64,000 bases of DNA, taken from contig NW_025955076.1 in NCBI RefSeq assembly GCF_022376445.1, positions 62,001 through 126,000 of the forward strand. The letters are read 5' to 3'. The DNA is from Fomitopsis serialis. Lineage: Eukaryota > Basidiomycota > Agaricomycetes > Polyporales > Fomitopsidaceae. The notes beneath the pieces were generated by a model that saw nothing but the letters and a program-made list of their open reading frames with translations, ran no database searches and was not told where the DNA came from. Below, one piece after another: positions 36,629 to 47,279 of this stretch; position 1 is the stretch's first letter, and each line of letters opens with the position of its first letter. Made by a program: the position numbers and the translations under genes.

Positions 36629-38281
36629 TCATACAACCCCCGGCCCGTTACACCACACGTTGCCCCACTGGTCTGTCCCCGCACCCGTCATGCCCCCGCC
36701 GACCACGCCCTCCTCGCCCGTGTCCACGTAGCCCACGCCATAGCTCTGGCCCGCCGTGTACTGCGGCAGGGGGCACTGGAAGCCGAGGAACGGCGGGCAC
36801 GCGCGGTCCGCACCGTAGCACACCTCGAGGCACGGCAGCACCGCGGTGTAGTTCTTCGCGAACGGCGGCAGGTTCGGGTTCCGCGGGCTCGACGCGTTCT
36901 GCACCGCGAGCGCGGGCGTAGGCGTGATCAGCGGTTCCTGCGCCGTCCCCTGGCCGAACATCGACGTCGACGTGCTCGTGGCGGCTGCGGATGACGACGT
37001 CGTGGAGGTATACTCGGCACAGCGCGGGAGCGACACGATGCAGAGCCAGTTGCGGTACGCCGCCTGGCAGTCCGCGCACGTCACGATGGGGCTGTAGAGG
37101 TCGCGCCCGCACGCAAGCGTCGTGAGCATGACCGTGAAGTTTGTGAGGCCGCTGATCAGGTTGTCGGTGAACGCGCTGGGCAGCTCGGTCGCAGTTACGC
37201 CCGTAGCGGGGTCGTCGTTGCCTAGCGGTGCCGCGTAGCCGATCGAGGGGCAGAACGGGAGACCATACACGATCGGACAGGCGAACGCAGCTGTACAGGC
37301 GAGTCAGCAAAGACCAAGATATCGGGCGATGAGACGTACGAGACTTCGTGGAGAAGTATATCGGTGCGGTGACCTGCGTCTCGTTCTTCACTGCATACAC
37401 AGTATAGTTTGTCATTGGGACTAAACCGTTCACAAACCACTGCCATCGCCAGCCGCCCGTGTCACGTAGCCAGAGTCCTTCGCTCTGCGCCGAGGCGAGT
37501 AAGCGCCCGACGTTGTTCGCCGAGCCACGAAACGCACAGCCAGTCCGCGGGAGCGTCATGAACGCTGAAGATGTCGTGGCCGCGATGAAGAGGGAGTACT
37601 CGGGGGGAGATGGCGGCTCCGGAGGGAAAGTCTGGTTCGCTGCTGGGAGCGTGTAGTTCGGATATGATGGCGCGGAGATGCTTGGAGGGGAGAACGGAGG
37701 AGAGAACATCAGTACTTGGTTCGCAGTGCTATCGCTGAACAATGGTAGTTCGTCCAGAACCTGGTGCATCGGACCTATGAACCAAGTCAGATGAGTTGAG
37801 GTGGAACGGATGCAAAACGTGCAGAACAGGGCTCAGCAAGCCTGGACACCTGCCTTTGCAGATGAGAAGTACACTACGAGAATAGCATCAGCTAGGAAAC
37901 ACGCTCACCATCATCGGAAACACCCACTTCGAACGACATATCCGTCGCATTGTATACGGCGAGCACGCCCGAGCTCGTAACCTGCACCGTTAGGTTCCCG
38001 AGCGAGTACCCGTCGAGCTCAAGTTCGAACACATCTTCTCCGAGATCGTCTGGTCCTGGCGACATTACGGAGCCATTTGAGACGAAGAATCGAGGAGTAG
38101 CTGATTGTTGGTACGAGCATAGTGCTACAGACACAGAGACGGGCCTCTGAGATGTCGGTAACGAGTAAGTAAGCGGCGAGGTCGTCGCAGAGACCGTTTG
38201 TAACTGGTTGAGGACTAGCTGCGTATCTGCCAGGACGAGCCATGCTTGAGCAAGACATAACAGAGTTCTTGGCAGAAGCAT
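36629..38281 (-). CDS. MID1: Mid1, regulatory subunit of the Cch1-Mid1 stretch-activated calcium channel
   Basis: Mid1 is a heavily glycosylated, plasma-membrane/ER protein that partners the Cch1 pore for calcium influx in stress and mating. ATG at 38281 begins a clear signal peptide (MLLPRTLLCLAQAWLVLADT). Exons are 38281-37909, 37774-37340 and 37290-36629, all in frame. The N-terminal half is rich in N-glycosylation sequons (NLTV, NATD, NYTL, NQTF). The Cys-rich C-terminal half shows the family signatures ACPIVYGLPFCPSIGYAAP, CGRDLYSPIVTCADC, NWLCIVSLPRC, TAVLPCLEVCYGADRACPPF and FQCPLPQYTAGQSYG, ending near WCNGPGVV. Length of about 490 residues fits fungal Mid1. No frame changes are required. 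A TCC-rich tract lies 80-112 bp upstream of the start. Confidence 0.92.
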
Positions 38282-38360
38282 TAGGGTGGGCGATAGGGGC
38301 AATTTTGACGAGCGGGAAGCTTGGGATTGGGATGTACAGTACTCAAGATGCGCTCTCAGC

Positions 38361-38393
38361 AGGAGGAGGAGGAGGAGGAGGAGGAGGAGGAGG
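38361..38393 (-). repeat. (TCC)n tract in the MID1 promoter
   Basis: Thirty-three bases of GGA on the plus strand (TCC on the MID1 coding strand), 80-112 bp before the MID1 ATG. Pyrimidine-rich tracts at this distance are common in fungal core promoters, so it may act in transcription as well as being a mutable repeat. Confidence 0.8.
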
Positions 38394-39019
38394 GAAGGAC
38401 GCGTTGGACGCTGGTTGCTCGGTTACAGCTGGTTGAAACTCAGACAATATGACACCCATAATATCCTAATGATCAACTAACTTACTCAATACTGTTGAAT
38501 CATACCAGTGTCTTCGTCTGACCTGACTACCTACAGTCTACGTATCTGACCCTCGTGTGAGACACAGACTCAAATGATCAGCAATTTATGCAACGCCGAG
38601 GAGCCTGGAGGGTAGCATCAACCGAGCATCAACAGCGCCAAGCCAGACAGCTGCAGCATCATCATGCGAAGCGCGTCCGCGACACGCGCTGAGACGCGAC
38701 GTTTCGCGCGCTCTCAGCCGTCGACCGACGCTGCAGCGTAATTACAACGGCGACAAAATGAACGACAACAGCCACGAACACGCCGAGCATACCATTGTGT
38801 TCTGCGAGCCGGGGTTTGCTTACTTGCGCGGTGTGGTCGGGACTGGGCTGCTTCAGCTCAGTTGCCTCAGGGGTGGCGTCGCGCTCGCGCTCGGATCATG
38901 TTCAAAGTCTTCTCCCTCCGTCATGCAAGTGCAGACAGCTGAGACACCACTCGCCAATTCCGAGACGCGGCAAGCCTTGACCGCTCCTTTCCAGCCTTTG
39001 TCAATGACCTCCATCATCC
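38394..39019. other. Divergent intergenic region between MID1 and the lysine gene
   Basis: Contains both upstream regions. A GC-rich block near 38.66-38.74 kb has several CGCG steps. No further gene is supported; an open frame at 38758-39081 overlaps the 5' leader of the lysine gene and shows no family features. Confidence 0.45.
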
Positions 39020-42000
39020 ATGGCCATCCTCCGACGTTCTCCTCTATGTCTCTTGCACAGACCTACCGCTCGACATGCTAGTTCGCATGCAAAGCCAGCA
39101 AGACTGACGATCGGCATTCGACGCGAGGACCCTCTTCGTATATGGGAAAGGAGGTGTCCATTGACACCAGACGTCGTCAACGAACTCGTCGAGAGAGATG
39201 GCGTTGACGTGTTGGTCGAAGAGTGCGACCGGAGGGTATGGAAGACCGAAGACTTTGTCAAGGTAGGCACTCGTATTACGCTTCTGTATCACGGTTGTGG
39301 CTTGGGTGGACTGATCCTGATTTCGTCGTCGTTCTTCAGGCAGGAGCGAGACTCGCCCCGACCCTGTCAGCTGCCCACATAACCCTCGGCATCAAAGAGA
39401 CACCTCTCCACGAAGTGCTCAATGACCCCGTTCCGAGTCCCACTCGACAGACAGCAACGCTACCGCTCACGCCCCGAACGCACCTCATGTTCTCCCACAC
39501 AATCAAAGGCCAAATGTACAACATGGAGCTGCTCTCGAAGTTTGTTTCTGCATCGTACATGAGCGGAGGCACATCGACAGACCAACCGGGGTCGCTCCCG
39601 CGTCTTATTGACTACGAGCTGCTCACAGGCGAGGATGGCAAACGGACGGTAGGCTTCGGGTGGTTCGCTGGTGGTAAGGACTGACAACGTCGCGACTCGG
39701 CTTCCATTGGTCGCTGACCCGGAAACATCTAGTCGCAGGAGCTCTGGAATCCCTGAATGCACTCGCGCATGCACACCTCGAGCTTGGTGTCGCAAGCCCG
39801 TTCCTGGTGAGGGATTCGAGTAACATGTTCCGAGACGACGACTGACGCTACGATGTTATTAGTACACACCGCGACCTCACGCACACCCGACTCTAGCATC
39901 TATCCGTACGTTGCTGCGTGACGAAGTCGGTGCGCGGATCATCGCAGAAGGTACTCCCAAGAGTCTTGGTCCCATCGTTTTCGGCGTTACAGGGTGCGTA
40001 CGAGGTTGCTGTGCGACACTGAGTGGGATTTCTGAGGCGGTTTGAACAGATCGGGGAAGGTCGCGCAGGGCGTGCTGGACCTCCTGAAAGACCTGCCTAT
40101 TGAGCTGGTCAAGGTCGACGATTTACCCGCGTTGGTCAGCAATCCCGGTGAGCGCAATTCACGTTCTCTGCTCGGAGTGCATTGACGAAGAGGCTCGTAG
40201 ACACCGATCTGCACAAGGTTAGGTCAGAACCTCGCGTCACACGAACCAGTCAGCTTACTCAGGAGACTAGGTGTATCTCGTTCATGCACTTCCGCAAGAT
40301 TACTTCGTGCGCAAGGACAGGAATCCTTACTCTCGATCTGACTACTACGCAAACCCCGATCAATACGAGTCCGTTTTCCATGACAAGGTGTGTCAAATGT
40401 CTTATTCCTACAACAGCACACTGACATCTGTTAGATCGCACCCTATCTCTCGCTCCTGCTGCACGGAGCAGGCTGGGCACCGAACTTCCCGCGGATCATG
40501 AGCAACGCGCAGCTCATCACCGCTCTCGAGAAGGCACAGCAAATCGGGCGAGGCCGCTTCGCATGCGTCGGTGACATCAGTTGCGACATCGAGGTCGGCC
40601 TTTCCCCCTCGTCATTCTCATGTCCCTCACATCCCGCTCGTCAGGGCGGACTCGAGTTCCTTCCCCACGCGAGCACGCTCTCCGCGCCCTTCTTCTCGAT
40701 CCAGCCCTCGCCCACGCTGCCCCCGGTGGCCATCATGGCCGTCGACATCCTCCCGACCGCCCTCCCGCTCGAGGCGTCAGAGCACTTCTCCAACGTCCTC
40801 GCGCCGTACTTGCGTACTCTGATTGACGAGTATCGTGGACTGCCTAACCATGCTGACGACGCCGCGAGGCTCCGACGTGCTGCGCTGGAACGTGCGACCG
40901 TGGCGAAGGGTGGTCAGCTCTCCAAGGATTTTGAGTGGCTGAAGGAGCCTTTGGGCTCTTGGGCCGCGGGCTGCAAGGCAAGCGAAGGTGCTTCTCCCAT
41001 AGGTGCTGCTAGTGAGGCGGCGCAGAAGCTCGGGGTGCCTCCGCGGAAGAAGCGGGTGCTAATGCTAGGCAGCGGTATGGTCGCCGGCCCTGCGATCGAA
41101 GCGATCTGTCGACGGCCCTACGTGGAGCTCGTTGTCGGTGAGTGTCACGGATAGTCGTTCTTGTGGATGGTGTGAGACTGGCGGGTATGCGCAGCGAGCA
41201 ACGTGCTCTCCGAGGCTGAGAGGCAGACTGCGGAGTTTGCGAATGGGCGTGCTGTTCTGGGCGACATGCAAGACCCCGCGAAGATATCGCGCCTGGTCGA
41301 GGAAGCAGATGTTGTAATCAGGTCAGTGCTTATTCATGACGTGGTTCAGCCAAGCTTAGGGTCTGGGATAGCTTGCTACCTGCCCCGTTCCACCCGTCCG
41401 TGGCGAAGCTCTGCATACAGCATGAAAAACATCTTATCACCGCTTCCTATATCTCACCGGACATGGCGGCCTTGCATGAACAGTGAGTATCGCCGGTTCG
41501 CACATGTGCCGATGACCTGATATGTCCACATCCCATCAGGGCGGTTGCTGCTGATGTTGTGCTCTTGAACGAGATCGGTCTTGACCCAGGCATCGACCAT
41601 CTTTCTGCCATGTCGCTCATTGACCGGCTCAAAGCTCAAGGAAAGCGTGTAACCCATTTCACGTCATTCTGTGGAGGTCTACCCGCGCCTGAAGCTGCAA
41701 TGGGTGTTCCTCTTGGATACAAGTTCAGCTGGAGTCCGAGGGGTGTGTTGGTCGCCGCGCTGAACGCAGCACGCTTCAAGGTCGAAGGGGAGGTGAGTCT
41801 CAGTCGACCTGCATACCGTCTGCACCGGTTGCTTGGAAGCGGTCGTGGCTAAGCATTCCTTTCTGCAGGTTGTTCAAGTGCACGGTGAGGACTTGCTGAC
41901 GAGTGGTATCACGGACGTGCCGATCTCGGACATCATGAGATTCGAGGGCTTGCCCAACCGTGACAGTCTACCGTATGCACGCCAGTACGGTCTCGGCGAC

Positions 42001-42774
42001 CCTCAGTCACAAGATCTTCAAACTATCTTCCGGGGTACCTTGCGGTAAAGTGTCTGCCGTTCACGGATGTCGCATTCAAGCGTGCTCACGCAACACAGAT
42101 ACCCTGGCTTCTCCACATTGATGCACGGGCTCCGTTCTATTGGGCTGCTCGAGAACTCGACGAAGGTCCAGTTCTCCGACTGGACAGAACTCGTACGGAA
42201 GTCCCTCGAAGTGCGACTCGGACGTACTCTACCAGGTGACGAAGCATCTGTTCTCAGCGCTCTCCGGGACATCTCGCCATCGCAGACGACAGAAGAGCTG
42301 ATCGACGCGCTGCGCTGGTTCTCGCTGCTGTCTCCTCACGGGTCTCGGACGCTGTCTTCCGTTGTCGCGCTTCCTTCAGTCCCCTCTTCCTCGACGCCGC
42401 TCGATGCCTTCGCCTTGCTTCTGGCAGACAAGTTGAAATATCAGCCCCATGAGCGTGACATGGTCGTCCTCTCGCACGAGATCGTAGCCAGCTCCCCTCT
42501 CTCCTTGCAGCCGGAAGTACACACGTCGTCGCTTGTCGCAGTCGGGGACGCGAAAGCCTCAGCCATGGCTCGCTGCGTCGGCTTGCCTGTGGCATTCGCC
42601 GCTCTGCACGTTCTGGATGGAGGCGTCAAGCTAAGAGGCGTGCATGGCCCTACGGATAGGCAAGTATACGAGCATATGCTGCCGAGGTTGGACGAGGCGG
42701 GTTTGGGGATGAAGGAAAGTGTTGGTACGAGAATGCAGGTAGGAGAGGCGTTGCGACGCCAATATTGCTCGTGA
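39020..42774 (+). CDS. AASS: Bifunctional lysine-ketoglutarate reductase/saccharopine dehydrogenase (alpha-aminoadipic semialdehyde synthase)
   Basis: Animal and plant LKR/SDH condenses lysine with 2-oxoglutarate to saccharopine, then splits that to glutamate and aminoadipate semialdehyde, in the mitochondrion. The N-terminus ([20 protein letters not shown]) looks like a matrix presequence. The LKR half follows: [76 protein letters not shown] middle domain has [38 protein letters not shown] and [14 protein letters not shown]. The SDH half has [20 protein letters not shown] (Rossmann), [44 protein letters not shown] and [16 protein letters not shown]. About 1,000 residues, some 14 exons including a 17 nt microexon (40201-40217). 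All joints are in frame with no corrections. Most fungi are known for separate Lys1 and Lys9 enzymes used in synthesis, so a fused form suggests a catabolic role. Confidence 0.93.
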
Positions 42775-43139
42775 CTCTCATGCACGGACGTTTGGAACTT
42801 CGGACCTAATTTTTTACCCCGATTCCGGGGTTGTATTGAATGTGTGCGCGCACCACCCATTGTCGCCCTTTGCTAAATAGTCGATCGCTCATGCAAAGAT
42901 GTTTAGGATGTCGATATCAGCGCGTTCCGATTTCCCACCGAGCTTTTCGACCAACAGCCTTCACCGATAGTACGGGTGCATTACGGCGGATCCGTGCAGC
43001 ACTCAGTACTCAGTACTCAGCGCTGAAGGTTTAAGAAACGACCCGGGTCTCGCACAGTCCTCCCCAACCTCACAGCACATTGCAGCACCTTAGTCGTAGT
43101 CTCCAGCAGCGAAGACGAGGCTGGACCATCCCCAGAAGC
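42775..43139. other. 3' flank of the lysine gene, nothing else seen
   Basis: Short spacer up to the end of the right arm of the inverted duplication. No reading frame supported. Confidence 0.45.
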
Positions 43140-43900
43140 GAATGTGCATGTATTATTGGTCGTGCGCCGTCGTTCCAGGAGTGATAAACCATCGAGCCTT
43201 TTTCTGGCATGGACCTTCCCCCGTTTCATTGTCGTCAAGGACAGGCTCCGCGTTGCGTACTACTGACTCTTTCATGTTCCCCGGGTCCTTACACGTGCGT
43301 TCACCTGGGATCTCGTAGGATTCGACCAACCCTTTCAAGCCGATCAGCTGGCTATCCCGGTCCGTAGTCGTCGACATGCGTGCCGGTCGCCTGCCTCGGT
43401 ACCTCCGCCTGGTTGGGCTATCTTCCGAACAGAGTTCACCTTCAACGTGACGCCGCTATCGGGCAGTAGCCTGAGGAGGTGCGAAGTCGTCCTGCTGTCA
43501 CTGCTGTCCGAGAATGGTGCTCACCTTCCTCATTCTTGTAGATTGTTGAGGCACGTTGTTATGTCCATACTGATAGACCTAATGCGCAATTTCCAGAATC
43601 AGGGTCGTGACTGACCAGCGATGAGTGCGTTATCTACTCGCTGGGGATCTGTGCGCAGTACTGGTCTAGGTGAGCAACAATACATGCACATGATCAGAGG
43701 GGTCCTCGTGCCCCCCTCATGTCTTTCATACCGCATCTCATTCGCTGCGACGGTGGCCCTCCGCTCGGATGACACCTACGTCGTGGCAACGAAGATACCA
43801 CAATGCCCACAGGTCCTCGGACCCAACCTCTTGCTATCAGACCACTTCGTTCTTCGCCGTGACAACCTAACTGCTTGACACCGCCGCTCACAGTCGTCTG
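43140..43900 (-). CDS. Small divergent gene next to copy B, unknown function
   Basis: Right-arm counterpart of 33287-33880. The minus strand shows RTKWSDSKRLGPRTCGHCG near 43.85 kb, an exon including VYQYGHNNVPQQSTRMRK ahead of a GTGAGC donor near 43.53 kb, and a last open stretch (43377-43153) with GLKGLVESYEIPGERTC, ending TTAHDQ. The CGHCG pair hints at metal binding but no partner residues are certain. Its start lies about 40-100 bp from the start of copy B on the other strand. It is better preserved than the left copy. Exon order is inferred. Confidence 0.35.
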
Positions 43901-43919
43901 TGATAATCGCGCCTGACTA

Positions 43920-46885
43920 ATGCCTCGAATTAACAACAGAAAATGCGGAGTGTGTGGGAAGACGGGTCACGCCCCACATGAGTGCGAAAAGCTTGAAGTG
44001 GGTAAAGTTCGAATCGTCTCATCGCTGGCCGTTTTACTCACCGGCATTGACCTAGGATTTGGTTTGCAACAAATGCGCCGGTCGCGGCCATAGTTTCTGG
44101 GAGTGTACGAGGCAAGAGCGAGAGGCTCAAGTGCGATGCTACCTATGTCAGGAAACAGGTCACCAGAGTAATGAATGTACCAACACGGAGGTGCGTCGAC
44201 GCGCAAATTTGGTGATCTTTTCATGCTGAGGGCACATGCAGAGATGGAAATGTAAGATATGCGGTGGAACAGGACACCAAGCCGCAGGCTGTCCAAAACG
44301 CCGCGGACGGAAGGGACGCTTTTGCTATGGGTGTGGCGAGAAGGGCCACACCATAACACAGTGCATCAAGTCCATCTGCTTTGTGAGTGGGCGCGTTAGT
44401 CAACCTTCATTGCCTTCCTAACTTCAGAGCAGATATGCGGGAACATCGGTCATATTGCGACCAGTTGCCCAGGAAAGAAAAAGGGAGGTGAGGCCTCTTG
44501 CATCACATAGCAGAATGAGAGCTGGACCAATAAATAATCAACGCCACAGGTCGTCAACCAACTACCGAAACCCGATACGCAACCGAACAAGAGACTCCGT
44601 AAGGTTCACTCTCGCTGCATCCACGAAAGGAGCTCTTACAACGTATATCCGTGGCCATGCATTTAGGGGATGGCAGCGCAACGCACCGCCTGCGTCATCT
44701 GCTATGCCCGAGGCACAACCCTCCGACCCGCCACCACGTCCTGAAGGACACACACCAAAGGCGCCGAAGCCAAAACCAGAGCCAGAGCCAGAGCCCACGC
44801 CCAATGTAGCTGGGGAACCCGCCCCCGCTGCTGATCATGAGAAGACTTGTAGGTGTATGCAATGCAATCTCGTCAAGAGACACAAGGGACAAGAACAGCC
44901 GTCAGCGACGAAGACGCCTCCGAAGCCCGCTCAAGATGACGCCAATACGGACCAAGTCAGAGCGCACGAGGCCTCTTGTACGTGTTCCATCTGCAAGCTG
45001 GTCAGGAAAGACGGCAGTAAACACACGGGAGCCAGATTCAATGAGCGTGCACAGAAAGAGAACCTACCGTCTCCAGGCGCTGGCAACACTCCTCGGACAT
45101 CTACCGGGACGAAATCTGGTCATGGGCCTGCGTGCGCCTGCACGGCGTGCACGCGGACGCGAGCCCATGAGAAGCAGACGTCGGTTGAGTATTCGCGAGA
45201 CGAAACAGCAAGGGCTCTGTGGAACCGCGGTAAAACCGCCCTGTCCTGTGGGCGCACAGAGCAAGCGATACGGTTCTTCAGCCAGTGCATCGGTACGTCG
45301 GGCCCCTCGAATTCAGTCACAATGTTGATCAGGATGGTGCGCAGTGAAAGACCCGAACGCCGCTGCGTTTTTCAGGAGCCGCGGAGATGCGCATGCACTG
45401 AGGAAGGACCACGCCGCTGCGCTGGCCGACTTCCAGCGCGCTCACGAGCTATTGAAGGCCGCGTTGCCTATGACCGCCGCGCCCGTGCTCGTCAAGATCG
45501 CTCGCTGCCGACTATGCTTGGGGTCGCACGGGCCTGCCATGTGCGCCATACGGGAGGCGCTGTCCATCGACCCTGGCGACGCGGTCGCCCTCGCGCTGAA
45601 GAAGCGCCTGTCCGCGATCGAGAGCAGCGTGGAGGCGTACCAAAACGCGAAGGCGCGCAGGCAGTGGAAGGCGGCGAGGGTGGCATACGAAGCGTGTGCG
45701 AAGGCTTATAGGGAGGACGGTGGAGTCTTTCCCGTGATGATGCGTTGCTGGGAAGTCGAGGCAGACGTTGCGGAGGCGAAATGGACGGAGGCGTTGGCCA
45801 TGTCGTCGTGAGTGGCTCTTCCTCGGGTTTCTGTAGCTGGTGCTCAAGTTGACGGAGCATAGCGCAAACCTGGCGACGAACCCAAAGTCTGTCGAAGCCC
45901 TGTTTATGCACGCCCTGGTCTTGTTCCTTACGGCCGACCTGGGAGAAGCATTGAACCAGATCAATGCCGCGTTGAAGCTCGATCCCGACAACGGAGAGGC
46001 GAAGACGGCGCGATCGCGGTTCAAGACCGTTATGAAATTCAAGAAAGACGGCAACTCTCGCTTTAAGGCCGGCGACTCGAGCGGTGCGATCGAAAAGTGG
46101 ACGAGCGCCCTTAATGTCAGTTTGTGGCCCACCGTATGTAGTGGGCGCCATGACTCACCCTTGTCGTATGCAGCTTGTAGCTGAGAAGGAAGAGGAAGGG
46201 CTCGGCGGGCGTATCCGCGCGATTCTGCTCCTGAACAGGTCCAAGGCAAGGCTGAAGGTTAGTGACTCTCTAAAGTCAACAATGGTACTGACTCTCGGAT
46301 CAACAACGTGACACACAGACTGGGGATCCGACCGACGCGCTGAAAGACGTGAATGCAGCCGGGAAGCTGGATCCGGACAACGTCAAGATCACCGTCACCC
46401 GTGGCCGCATATACGTCGGACTGGAGCTGTTTGAGTCTGCCGTACAGGAGTTCAAGGCGGCCTTACAAGCGGATGCGACGCAGCTAGGTGTGGCGGATAG
46501 ATGGACGGTGCAGAGCGAGTTGGATGACGCGGAGCAGCGCGGCGCGCAGGAAGGAAACAAGATGAAAGATTGGTATGAGATCTTAGGTGCGTCTGGCCTG
46601 AGATGGGAACAGATGAAACTGTCAGGACTGACTGCCACCTTTCGCTGTAAAGGTGTTGACTGGGGCTGCACGACAGCGGATATCCGCAAGGCGTACCTGG
46701 TACAATCTCTGAAGCACCATCCGGACAAGGTCAGTATGATTAAGCACGGAGTCGACACTCCTGTCAGCTGAAACCGGACTTCTTAGGGAGGAGTCGCAGA
46801 GAAGTTCAGACTGGTCACGGAGGCCTACACTACTTTGTCAGACCCTGACGAAAGGCGTAGATATGATGACAACATCTGGGAGTAA
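43920..46885 (+). CDS. Zinc-knuckle/TPR/J-domain fusion protein, copy B, short form
   Basis: Start at 43920 (MPRINNRKCGVCGKTGHAPH). Six CX2CX4HX4C knuckles: CGVC, CNKC, CYLC, CKIC, CYGC and CFIC (split by an intron). The linker (GRQPTTETRYATEQETP) is open across two introns and matches copy A. A Pro/Glu-rich stretch (PKPEPEPEPEPTP) leads to three motifs HEKTCRCMQC, HEASCTCSIC and HGPACACTAC. TPR segments: ALWNRGKTALSCGRTEQAI, ALADFQRAHELLKAALP, IREALSIDPGDAVALALKKR, ALNQINAALKLDPDNGEAK, GNSRFKAGDSSGAIEKWTSA, ALKDVNAAGKLDPDN, ESAVQEFKAALQAD. The J domain shows KDWYEILG, TTADIRKAYLVQSLKHHPDK and GGVAEKFRLVTEAYTTLSD, then stops after DDNIWE at 46885, without the long tail of copy A. All joints are in frame. 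Best-preserved member of the family. Function (RNA-linked Hsp70 co-chaperone) is inferred from domains only. Confidence 0.8.
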
Positions 46886-46909
46886 GTAGAACTGACCTAG
46901 TCTCTCTGG

Positions 46910-46937
46910 GCAGAGTAGACGAGTTTTTCTACTCTGC
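46910..46937. other. Perfect hairpin just after copy B
   Basis: GCAGAGTAGA (46910-46919) is followed by an 8 nt loop and its exact complement TCTACTCTGC (46928-46937), 25 bp after the stop codon. It may be a structured 3' UTR element or a footprint left at the end of the duplicated block. Confidence 0.5.
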
Positions 46938-47279
46938 GCGCTCCGGAGATCCTGAAACTGACGCGCACAAGATCGCGCGGTGGGGCTCATTGGGCGGTTC
47001 TTCCTTGTTGTTTATCCACGGGTCTAACTACTGTTCTCACTGTATACACTTCGACATTCCGTGAGCGCAATTCGCTAGAGAAATTTGGCCGCAGGGCCTC
47101 GCTGTTGCCAGCCTTCGCATTTGCGATGCGAAGTTATGTATTGTCATCTAGTGATTAGTGCGCGGTGAGTGTCCAGTGAGACTCAGGATCGCTTATAGAC
47201 CCTGGGTCCCACTGGCAGTACGCAATGCATTGGTTTGAAAGATAGACTCAACGTACTTGCTTGATCATCGATCTTACTG

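Larger units (their letters stand above)
43140..46885 (+). repeat. Right arm of the large inverted duplication
   Basis: Matches 29552-33880 in reverse orientation, including the divergent neighbour and intron positions, so the two arms flank about 9.3 kb (33.88-43.14) that contains the F-box gene, MID1 and the lysine gene. The match stops at the end of the J-domain exon of copy B. Confidence 0.75.

Noticed and set aside
36452..36994. Arg-rich plus-strand open frame (180 codons)
   Set aside because: Shadow of the last MID1 exon on the minus strand.
43920..46885. Two separate adjacent genes (knuckle protein and TPR-J protein)
   Set aside because: The linker is open and conserved at protein level across introns in two copies, all three loci keep the adjacency, and no stop or promoter separates the parts.
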